Origin: CAZVAR01 sp964625225
GTDB lineage: Bacteria > Pseudomonadota > Alphaproteobacteria > JAJUGE01
Direction: 5' to 3'
NCBI GenBank assembly: GCA_964625225.1
Contig: CAZVAR010000110.1
Coordinates: 1-13,154, forward strand
DNA length: 13,154 nt
Positions 5,747 through 11,812 of the stretch are shown one piece after another; within the stretch, counting starts at the first letter, position 1, and the number at the start of each line of letters is the position of its first letter. A program made the translations under genes and the position numbers. A model generated the notes under the pieces. The model was not told the origin of the DNA and did no database searches. It saw only the letters and a program-made list of their open reading frames with translations.

Positions 5747-8193
5747 GCAAGCGGGATTCGCGCCGGTCGAGCCTGGAGCGCCGGCTGGGACGGCGGATCC
5801 GGCTCGCACGTCTGGCCCTCGCCTGGGAGCGGCTTTGGCCAAGCCTCTGGCCTGCGCCGGTGATCGTGGGCGCGTTCGTCGCACTGGCGCTGTTCGACGT
5901 GCTGCCGCAATTGTCGACCAAGCTGCATTTCATCGTGCTGGCCATGTTCGGTGCCGCGCTGCTGTTCGCGATCGGCCGTGCCGTGCTGAGCTTCCGTTGG
6001 CCGGAGCGGAGCGAAGGCGAACGGCGGGTCGAGCAGGCGAGCGGACTCCGCCACCGACCGGTGACGACCCTGGCGGATTCACCGGTGACCACGGGACACG
6101 AGGAAGCCGTCATCTGGAATGCGCACCAGCGGCGCACAGCGGCCATGCTGCGCCGCCTCCGGACCGGCCCGCCGCGGAGTACCCTGGCCCGCCGCGACCC
6201 GATGGCGCTGCGCATCGCAACGGCCCTGATCGTGATCGTCGGCTTCGTGATCGCCGGCGACAGCGCTCCAGACCGGGTCGCACGCGCGTTCACGCCGGGG
6301 CTGGGCGGACCGCCGAAGCAGGCTCCGATCGTCGATCTCTGGGTCGAGCCTCCCGCCTATACGGGTCTTGCACCCGTCTATGCCCGGGACGATCGCCCGA
6401 AGCTGACATTCCCGGCCGGCAGCACGATCGTCGCCCGGGTCGGTGGCGGAGACGAGCTGCCTTCGCTTGCGGTCGATTCGGCCGAAACCGTCTTCAAGAC
6501 CGTCGGCGAGCAGTCCTACGAACTCAAGACCGAGGTCGAGCAGGGCCAAAGAATCACGATCGAGCAGGATGGCGACGTTCTGGCGAGTTGGGAGCTGGAG
6601 GTGGTCCCGGACATGCCGCCGACCGTGTCGATGCCGCGGCCGCCGTCACCGACGCAGCGTCATGCGATCCGGATCGACTACGAGGCCGACGATGATTACG
6701 GTGTCGTCAAAATGGGGATCGAGCTGCGGCGGGCCGCCGGGACGGATCCATCCGTCGACGAGGGTGTGCTCGAGCTACCCATCCCCGTGCCGGGCATCCA
6801 CACGCGACGAGTACAGGGCAGCGCCTATCACGACCTGACTGCGCATGCTTGGGCCGGATCCGAGGTCGAGCTGCGCCTGATTGCGATCGACGGTGCCGAA
6901 CAGCAGAGCGAGACGGCGCCGGTACGGCTGCAGTTGCCGGAGCGGGTGTTCACCCATCCGGTCGCCCGCGCGATCATCGCAGAACGCAAAAGGCTGGCGC
7001 ATGACAGCGCCGCGCGCGCAGCCACGTTCCGGCGGCTCGGCGCCATTGCCCGGATGACAGATCTCTACGACAACGACACCGTGGTCTTCCTCGCTCTCAG
7101 CACCGCTCGGGCCCGGCTGCGGCACGATGATGCGGAAAGTGCCATCGACAGCGTTCGCGACTTGCTCTGGGATACGGCACTGCGTCTCGAGGACGGTAAT
7201 CTCTCGATCGCCGAGCGGGAATTGCGCGAGGCCCAGCGGGCGCTGTTGGATGCGCTGTCGCGCGACGCACCGCAGCAGGAGATCGATCGGCTGATCGAAC
7301 AGCTCTGGGCCGCGATCCAGAAATATCTCCAGACCATGATGGCGCAGGCGGACGACCTCCCGCCGCTCAGTCAGGAGGAAATGCAGAGCATGCAGACCCT
7401 GGAGCAGCAAGACTTGCGCGAAATGCTCCAGCGTATGCGTGAACTTACGCAGGCCGGCGCACGGGACGCGGCGATGCAGATGCTGGCGCAGCTCCAGAAC
7501 ATGCTGGAGAACCTGCGGCAGGCACGTCTGGCCGGGCAGAGCGGGCAGAATGCAGCCGAGATGATGCAAATGATGCAGCAGCTCCAGGAGCTTGCTGCCC
7601 GCCAGCAGGGCCTGATGGACGAGACCTTCCGCAATGGCCAGCGGGACGGCGGACAGCAGGGCCGGACGCAGATGGGTCAGCCCCAGATGGGCCAACAGGG
7701 GCAAGGCCAAATGCCGTCACTGTCCGATCTGGCCGGCCAGCAAGAACAGCTCCGCCGGATGCTGGGCGATTTCATGCGCCGGTTCGGCGAGCGGAACGGC
7801 CAGATCCCGGGCGGTCTCGGCCGCGCCGAGCGGGCCATGCGAGACGCTATCGATGCCTTGCAACGCGAACAGGCCGGACAAGCCGTGGGTTCGCAGACGG
7901 AGGCGCTGGACCAGCTCCAACAGGCTGGCCGCGCCCTCGCGCGCGAGATGGCGCGACAGATGGGCATGGGAGAACCGCAGCAGGGACAGACCGGTACGCC
8001 CGATCAGCGCTTCGACCCGCTCGGCCGCCCACCCGGCGGCTACGGACTTAACACCCAGGACGTGGTGATCCCGACCGAGTCCGACCTGCAGCGGGCACGG
8101 CGCATCCGCGACGAGCTGCATCAGCGTTCGGGCGACCGCATACGGCCGGAGTTCGAGCGGGACTATATCGAGCGCTTGCTGGAACGCTTCTGA
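5743..8193 (+). CDS. TIGR02302/DUF4175 family membrane protein of unknown function
   Basis: An 816-residue inner-membrane protein of a family I recognise as TIGR02302 (DUF4175), found in alphaproteobacteria; no function is established that I know of. The basic N-terminus is followed by predicted membrane helices at about 37-56, 61-84 and 156-172. A large, probably periplasmic region follows (about 175-400), with beta-rich segments such as DLWVEPPAYTGLAPVYARDD and a DDDYGVVKMGIELRR stretch. A helical segment, about 400-540, leads into a Met/Gln-rich, coiled-coil-like region, about 545-750. The tail GRPPGGYGLNTQDVVIP followed by FERDYIERLLERF is the conserved family end. ATG 5743 overlaps the lysA stop, with GGAGG six bases upstream. 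Linkage to lysA and a lipoprotein gene suggests an envelope role; that is inference. Confidence 0.88.
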   Translation: MSKRDSRRSSLERRLGRRIRLARLALAWERLWPSLWPAPVIVGAFVALALFDVLPQLSTKLHFIVLAMFGAALLFAIGRAVLSFRWPERSEGERRVEQASGLRHRPVTTLADSPVTTGHEEAVIWNAHQRRTAAMLRRLRTGPPRSTLARRDPMALRIATALIVIVGFVIAGDSAPDRVARAFTPGLGGPPKQAPIVDLWVEPPAYTGLAPVYARDDRPKLTFPAGSTIVARVGGGDELPSLAVDSAETVFKTVGEQSYELKTEVEQGQRITIEQDGDVLASWELEVVPDMPPTVSMPRPPSPTQRHAIRIDYEADDDYGVVKMGIELRRAAGTDPSVDEGVLELPIPVPGIHTRRVQGSAYHDLTAHAWAGSEVELRLIAIDGAEQQSETAPVRLQLPERVFTHPVARAIIAERKRLAHDSAARAATFRRLGAIARMTDLYDNDTVVFLALSTARARLRHDDAESAIDSVRDLLWDTALRLEDGNLSIAERELREAQRALLDALSRDAPQQEIDRLIEQLWAAIQKYLQTMMAQADDLPPLSQEEMQSMQTLEQQDLREMLQRMRELTQAGARDAAMQMLAQLQNMLENLRQARLAGQSGQNAAEMMQMMQQLQELAARQQGLMDETFRNGQRDGGQQGRTQMGQPQMGQQGQGQMPSLSDLAGQQEQLRRMLGDFMRRFGERNGQIPGGLGRAERAMRDAIDALQREQAGQAVGSQTEALDQLQQAGRALAREMARQMGMGEPQQGQTGTPDQRFDPLGRPPGGYGLNTQDVVIPTESDLQRARRIRDELHQRSGDRIRPEFERDYIERLLERF

Positions 8194-8206
8194 GCCCGCT
8201 TATGGT

Positions 8207-8229
8207 CCCGGCGGAATTATGCCGCCGGG
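8207..8229. terminator. Hairpin at the convergent TIGR02302/cpdR junction
   Basis: CCCGGCGG (8207-8214) and CCGCCGGG (8222-8229) form a perfect 8-bp GC stem around the 7-base loop AATTATG. The cpdR stop codon (complement of 8217-8219) lies in the loop, and the TIGR02302 gene stop is 13 bases upstream. No T-run follows on either strand. It probably marks the 3' end of both transcripts, but how it terminates or stabilises them is unknown. Confidence 0.5.
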
Positions 8230-8609
8230 GTGCTCGACACGGCCGTCCGGACGGCCGGCAGGCTCTGACGGACGGCGTCACAGATTTCGCGCAGACTGAA
8301 GGGCTTCGCCACCACCCGATGAACAAGCGACTCCAGATTGTGCGCGCGCTGCCGCTCGGCCGCGTAGCCAGACATCAACAGGATACGCATATCCGGATAG
8401 GCGCTGCCGGCCTTCAACGCGAGTGCGATGCCGTCCAGCCCCGGCATGACGATATCCGTCAGCAGCAGATCGAACCGGTCCGACGCGAGAACATCGAGCG
8501 CCTGCAAACCGTCCTCGACGGCGGTCACTTCATGCCCGTCGAGGATCAGCGCCCGCGCGACGAACTCGCGTACGCCAGCTTCGTCCTCGGCGATCACGAT
8601 GCGGGCCAT
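8217..8609 (-). CDS. cpdR: CpdR-type single-domain response regulator
   Basis: A 130-residue receiver domain with no output domain, matching CpdR. In Caulobacter, CpdR is phosphorylated through CckA-ChpT. When unphosphorylated it binds ClpX and primes ClpXP to degrade cell-cycle proteins, ultimately including CtrA. The start MARIVIAEDE has the acidic pocket E8/D9. The phospho-acceptor is D52 in LLLTDIVMPGLDGIALA, the switch Ser is S80 in LLMSGYA, and the conserved Lys is K102 in VVAKPFSL. The wording around these motifs is close to CpdR rather than to generic CheY. ATG 8609 has GGGAG (8622-8618) eight bases upstream; the frame extends to 8720, but that part is low-complexity and not family-like. 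The protein ends in Ala-Ala, as ClpXP C-degrons often do. A CtrA-type box lies 127 bases upstream of the start codon. Confidence 0.9.
   Translation of the reverse strand: MARIVIAEDEAGVREFVARALILDGHEVTAVEDGLQALDVLASDRFDLLLTDIVMPGLDGIALALKAGSAYPDMRILLMSGYAAERQRAHNLESLVHRVVAKPFSLREICDAVRQSLPAVRTAVSSTPAA
8240..8257. repeat. 18-bp perfect palindrome inside the cpdR 3' end
   Basis: CGGCCGTCCGGACGGCCG is identical to its reverse complement. It lies within the last codons of cpdR (residues about 118-123), 10 bases from the hairpin over the cpdR stop. In cpdR mRNA it could form a second hairpin with a 4-base loop just before the terminator-like one. The palindrome is seen in the sequence; it may simply reflect codon choice in a GC-rich gene. 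Confidence 0.4.
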
Positions 8610-8675
8610 GTCCGAGTCTCCCGGTCCGTAGTTCGCTCGGGGACGCCCCAGCCCCGGACCAAAGAGGCGCCCTCG

Positions 8676-8707
8676 GGACGGCCTCCCTCCCCCCTGGGAG
8701 CCCGTCC
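8676..8707 (-). promoter_or_regulatory. Stem-loop in the cpdR leader
   Basis: Read on the minus strand, GGACGG (8707-8702) pairs with CCGTCC (8681-8676). Inside that, CTCCC (8700-8696) pairs with GGGAG (8691-8687) around an AGGG loop, with a purine-rich bulge on one side. Together with smaller GC hairpins nearer the start codon, this makes the 127-base stretch between the CtrA-type box and cpdR highly structured. Its function is unknown. It would be a 5' untranslated leader only if transcription starts near the box. Confidence 0.35.
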
Positions 8708-8735
8708 AGTGTGATCCCATCCTACGGAAAAATTA

Positions 8736-8751
8736 GTTAACGAGCGCTTAA
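8736..8751 (-). promoter_or_regulatory. Full CtrA-type binding site upstream of cpdR
   Basis: On the minus strand, reading toward cpdR, the sequence is TTAAGCGCTCGTTAAC, an exact match to the alphaproteobacterial CtrA consensus TTAA-N7-TTAAC. TTAA is rare in this GC-rich window: the only other copy I noticed is a single one inside the TIGR02302 gene. The box lies between the end of the DUF3426 gene and cpdR, in the only clearly AT-rich intergenic patch here. No matching -10 element was clear, so activation and repression cannot be told apart. Confidence 0.65.
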
Positions 8752-8768
8752 GAAAGCCGCCTCGGCGG
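8751..8768 (-). terminator. Weak terminator after the DUF3426 gene
   Basis: On the minus strand, eight bases after the DUF3426 stop codon, CCGC-CGAG-GCGG (8768-8757) can form a short GC hairpin. It is followed directly by CTTTCT (8756-8751). The stem is only 4-5 bp, so termination would be partial. It directly abuts the CtrA-type box and would separate the DUF3426 transcript from cpdR. Confidence 0.3.
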
Positions 8769-8776
8769 ACCGCTGC

Positions 8777-9481
8777 TCAACTCGGCCCGGTCGCGTCTGC
8801 AGCGAACGACAGGGCAATGCCAGCCGCCTCGGGCATGAGTTGTTCCAATTGTAGCCGGAACGGCACTGTCTCACCCGGCCCCACACTCTCGACCTCAGTC
8901 GACATGACATATGTTTCGATCTCGGCATCGTTCGAATCGCGCAGAACGACCCGAATCGGAGGAACGGGCTGCGCCCCGTCGGAGGTGTTGGCGATCTCTC
9001 CCTCCAACACCAGCGTCAGAACACCTGACTCGCGGTGCCAATTCGGTGAGACGTTTCGAAACTCGAGCGCCGATACGGCGACGATGGCCGGAAAGCCCAG
9101 CTCCGCATACAGCCGCGCAGTGGCTGGCCAAGCGCGCATGATCCGGTCGCGTTCCAGAATCCCGCCTGCCACCACCAGGGCGAGCAGCGCGGCAAGGGCT
9201 ATCCAGCCGAAGAGCGGACCGCGGCCACGTTTCCGCTGCGGAAACGTATCCCGTACGTCGCGGGTGGGCGGATGTCGCGCTCCCTCCGCGGCCGGCCGGT
9301 CGACAGACCGCTCGACAGGATGTGGCGGGACGGCATCCGAATCCCCGGTTCGGGGTGGAGTGGTAACCGGCGGCTGCCACCATGTCTGGCCGCAGCGCGT
9401 ACATTTGACCTGCCGGCCGGCCGCCAAGGCCGTGTCGGAGACAGAATAACGCGTGGAGCAGTTCGGGCAGACGAGTATCAT
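8777..9481 (-). CDS. MJ0042-type zinc-ribbon and DUF3426 membrane protein
   Basis: A 234-residue protein with an N-terminal zinc finger of the MJ0042 type: CPNC (5-8), then CTRCGQTWW (27-35), giving four Cys ligands. A proline- and charge-rich linker (about 37-88) follows, then one membrane helix (about 91-109, GWIALAALLALVVAGGI). The C-terminal domain (about 130-230) is DUF3426-like, with LEGEIANTSD (159-168), PPIRVVLRD (174-182) and a VGPGETVPFRLQL turn. The finger would be cytoplasmic and the DUF3426 domain periplasmic. The function of the family is not established. The start at 9481 gives the typical MILVCPNC opening. The gene is divergent from ftsE (68 bp apart) and lies upstream of cpdR on the same strand. 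Earlier open-frame sequence, up to 9907, runs antisense to ftsE and is not part of the gene. Confidence 0.88.
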   Translation of the reverse strand: MILVCPNCSTRYSVSDTALAAGRQVKCTRCGQTWWQPPVTTPPRTGDSDAVPPHPVERSVDRPAAEGARHPPTRDVRDTFPQRKRGRGPLFGWIALAALLALVVAGGILERDRIMRAWPATARLYAELGFPAIVAVSALEFRNVSPNWHRESGVLTLVLEGEIANTSDGAQPVPPIRVVLRDSNDAEIETYVMSTEVESVGPGETVPFRLQLEQLMPEAAGIALSFAADATGPS

Positions 9482-9549
9482 CGGACCGCGCCGTCTGGGG
9501 CTGAGCGACTGTAGCCCCCGGCTCCGCCGCGGCGCAAGCCGACCCGCAG
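9482..9549. promoter_or_regulatory. 68-bp divergent intergenic region between the DUF3426 gene and ftsE
   Basis: Both promoters, if local, must lie here or inside the neighbouring genes. The stretch is GC-rich and I see no clear -35/-10 pair. The only structure is an inverted repeat, GGGGCT (9497-9502) and AGCCCC (9513-9518), around a 10-base spacer. It could be an operator or a leader hairpin; there is no further support. Confidence 0.3.
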
Positions 9550-10293
9550 ATGCTGAACGAGGGAAGGGTGTCGACGCAAGTGACCTGGTCGGAGCGTACC
9601 GCCGCCGCACCGGAGCCGGTAGTGCAATTCGAGAGCGTGGTCCTCCGCTACGGCCGCGGCCCGGAAGTGTTGCGGGGGATCGATCTCGAGCTGGCGCCCG
9701 GCTCCTTCCACTTCCTGACCGGGAGCAGCGGTGCCGGCAAGAGTTCTCTGCTGGGCCTGCTTTATCTCGCGCTGCGCCCGAGCCGCGGCATCGTACGGCT
9801 TTTCGGCACCGACCCGGCCCGTGCCCCGCACGCGGCACTTCCCGGCATCCGTCGCCGGATCGGGGTCGTGTTCCAGGATTTCCGCCTATTGGAGCATCTC
9901 TCTGCATTCGACAATGTCGCGCTGCCGCTGCGGGTCGCCGGTGTGCCGGAACAGGAAATCCAGGACAACGTGACCGAGATGCTGCGATGGGTCGGACTAG
10001 GTGACGCCTTCGATGCGCGGCCTTCGACGCTCTCCGGTGGCCAGCAGCAACGAGTCGCCATTGCCCGCGCCGTGGTCGGTCGGCCGGAGCTCCTCATCGC
10101 CGACGAGCCGACCGGGAGCGTCGACGAACAGAGCGCCTACCGACTGATGCGGCTATTCGAGGAGCTGCACAAGATGGGTACGACGGTCGTCGTCGCCACC
10201 CACAATCCCCATCTTGTCGAGACCTTCGGGCATCCGGAGCTGCATCTGGAGAACGGTCTGATCGAATGCCGTCCGGGCCGGCGTACGCACTAG
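9550..10293 (+). CDS. ftsE: Cell division ATP-binding protein FtsE
   Basis: FtsE is the ATPase of the FtsEX complex, which at the division site couples ATP hydrolysis to activation of periplasmic peptidoglycan hydrolases and to divisome assembly. ABC motifs are complete: Walker A GSSGAGKS (58-65), Q-loop Gln109 in VVFQDFRLL, signature LSGGQQQR (161-168), Walker B LLIADEPTG (181-189), and switch His218 in VATHNP. At 247 residues it carries about 24 more N-terminal residues than the conserved VVQFESVVLRYG start. GTG 9568, GTG 9580 or the GTG at 9622 are therefore plausible starts; GAGGGAAGG at 9559-9567 favours an internal one such as 9580. ftsX begins five bases after the stop, or overlaps ftsE if an earlier ATG is used. 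Confidence 0.93.
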   Translation: MLNEGRVSTQVTWSERTAAAPEPVVQFESVVLRYGRGPEVLRGIDLELAPGSFHFLTGSSGAGKSSLLGLLYLALRPSRGIVRLFGTDPARAPHAALPGIRRRIGVVFQDFRLLEHLSAFDNVALPLRVAGVPEQEIQDNVTEMLRWVGLGDAFDARPSTLSGGQQQRVAIARAVVGRPELLIADEPTGSVDEQSAYRLMRLFEELHKMGTTVVVATHNPHLVETFGHPELHLENGLIECRPGRRTH

Positions 10294-10298
10294 GCACG

Positions 10299-11180
10299 AT
10301 GCTCGGCAGATCCGCCACGCCGCCGATCGCGCGCGACCCTTCCAGTCGCTTCCTGCCCTGGATCATCGCCCTGATGGTGTTCCTGGCCGCTCTCGCGCTG
10401 GCCGCAATGATGCTGCTTGCGATGGCCATTGAACGCTGGGATCGCAATCTCAGCGGCAGCCTGACGGTGCAGGTGCCGCCGGCGCAAAGCGATTCGGCAA
10501 CGCGACAGCGGGTCGAAGAGATCGTTGCGATTCTGGAAACGACTCCCGGCATCGACTCGGCAAAGCCATTGGACCAGGCGCACCTCGCGGCGCTCCTGGA
10601 ACCTTGGCTGGGCCATGGTGCCGCGGCCGAGGACCTGCCAATGCCTCAGCTGATCGACGTGCAGCACCGGCCCGGCGCAATGCCCGACGTCGACGCGATT
10701 GCGCAACGGCTGGAGGCGGTCGCTCCGGGCGTGACGATCGACGATCATCAGCTTTGGCTGAATCGTCTGGTACGTTATGTCCGCGCAATGGAGGCGACCG
10801 CCGCAGCGACCGTGGCGGTCATCGCGGCGGTCGCCGTCGCCACCGTGATGTTCGCCACTATTACGCGCATGGCGATCCATCGCGAGGTGGTTGATCTGCT
10901 GCACCTGATGGGCGCGAGCGATCGCTACGTCGCCCGCCAGTTCGAACGACATGCGCTGCTGCTGGGACTCGGCGGTGGCGCGATCGGACTAGCGGCGGCG
11001 GCGTTGGCGCTCTTCGGGCTCAATCGTGCGGCAGCCGGGCTCGGTGACATGCTATTCCCGACCCCGCAGCTGCACCCTCGGCAATGGGCCGTCCTGGCTG
11101 CGCTTCCGGCACTGGCCGGGCTGATTGCGATGTTGACGGCACGGGTAACGGTGCTGACGCGGCTGCGCCGACTGCCATGA
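10299..11180 (+). CDS. ftsX: Cell division protein FtsX (ABC permease)
   Basis: FtsX is the membrane subunit of FtsEX. The 293 residues show the family layout: a short cytoplasmic start, TM1 (about 20-44), a periplasmic loop (about 45-165) that in the family binds hydrolase activators, then TM2 (about 167-189), TM3 (about 219-240) and TM4 (about 263-283). RLVRYVRAM (156-164) precedes TM2. The cytoplasmic segment after it, HREVVDLLHLMGASDRYVARQF (194-215), is typical of FtsX. The periplasmic loop contains LLEPWLGHG (99-107). ATG 10299 is five bases after the ftsE stop with a weak AGG; ATG 10266, which would overlap ftsE by 28 bases, is an alternative. The stop overlaps the next start by four bases (ATGA). 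Confidence 0.92.
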   Translation: MLGRSATPPIARDPSSRFLPWIIALMVFLAALALAAMMLLAMAIERWDRNLSGSLTVQVPPAQSDSATRQRVEEIVAILETTPGIDSAKPLDQAHLAALLEPWLGHGAAAEDLPMPQLIDVQHRPGAMPDVDAIAQRLEAVAPGVTIDDHQLWLNRLVRYVRAMEATAAATVAVIAAVAVATVMFATITRMAIHREVVDLLHLMGASDRYVARQFERHALLLGLGGGAIGLAAAALALFGLNRAAAGLGDMLFPTPQLHPRQWAVLAALPALAGLIAMLTARVTVLTRLRRLP

Positions 11181-11812
11181 GCCGACAGCGCATCTTCGCG
11201 GGCCCGGTACTGCTGCGGTCGCTACTGCTGGTCGTCGCCACATCGGTTCTCGCTCTCCTGCTCGGCTTTCTCTGGTTCGTCGCGGGCCTGCCGCAGCAGG
11301 TCGAGGATCCGCAGAGCCGCACCGACGCCATCGTGGTCCTGACTGGTGGGAGCGACCGATTGGAGACCGGATTCGATCTGCTCGAAAGGGGCTTGGCGCG
11401 CCGCCTGTTTGTCTCGGGGGTCGGACCGGACGTCCATCTGGATGCACTGCTTGCGGCAACCAATCGACCGGGAGCCTCCCTCGGTTGCTGCGTCGTCCTG
11501 GGACACGAGGCCGACGATACGATCGGTAATGCGCGGGAAACCGCCGCCTGGATGCGGCGAGAGGGCCTTGGCTCCCTGCGCCTGGTTACGGCGCAGTATC
11601 ACATGCCGCGCAGCGTCTTGGCGTTCCGACGTACCATGCCGGACGTGCAGATCATTGCGCACCCCGTCTTTCCGGCGGCCGTCCGGTCCCAGGATTGGTG
11701 GCTCTGGCCCGGCACGGCACGTCTGCTGCTCCAGGAATACATCAAGTACCTGGCGGCGCTGATCGTCGGCTGGGCAGACACGGCGACCGGTGGCGAGACG
11801 GGCTTCCGATGA
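11177..11812 (+). CDS. YdcF/SanA-like DUF218 membrane-anchored protein
   Basis: A 211-residue DUF218 protein of the YdcF/SanA/ElyC group, whose members in E. coli affect the envelope barrier and undecaprenyl-phosphate-linked steps. Residues about 12-35 form an N-terminal membrane anchor, placing the domain in the periplasm. The DUF218 core shows AIVVLTGGSDRLETG (51-65), LFVSGVG (77-83), TIGNARETAAW (115-125) and LVTAQYHMPRS (136-146), which line the putative active cleft. ATG 11177 overlaps the ftsX stop, and the stop overlaps the following acyltransferase start by four bases. The Shine-Dalgarno sequence is weak, so translation probably depends on coupling. The family is clear; the biochemical activity is not known. 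Confidence 0.88.
   Translation: MSRQRIFAGPVLLRSLLLVVATSVLALLLGFLWFVAGLPQQVEDPQSRTDAIVVLTGGSDRLETGFDLLERGLARRLFVSGVGPDVHLDALLAATNRPGASLGCCVVLGHEADDTIGNARETAAWMRREGLGSLRLVTAQYHMPRSVLAFRRTMPDVQIIAHPVFPAAVRSQDWWLWPGTARLLLQEYIKYLAALIVGWADTATGGETGFR

Noticed and set aside
4424..5884. 486-codon minus-strand open frame opposite lysA
   Set aside because: Shadow of lysA, with biased composition and no start context.
6775..7710. Minus-strand Leu/His/Gln-rich frame opposite the TIGR02302 gene
   Set aside because: Its composition mirrors the Met/Gln-rich coding strand; no domain recognised.
8682..8701. G-quadruplex in the cpdR leader (runs of G on the minus strand)
   Set aside because: Fewer than four independent GGG tracts, and the same bases fit a simple hairpin better.
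8610..8720. N-terminal extension of CpdR to an ATG at 8720
   Set aside because: The extension is Gly/Arg/Pro-rich and lacks family similarity; MARIVIAEDE with a good ribosome site at 8609 is the normal start.
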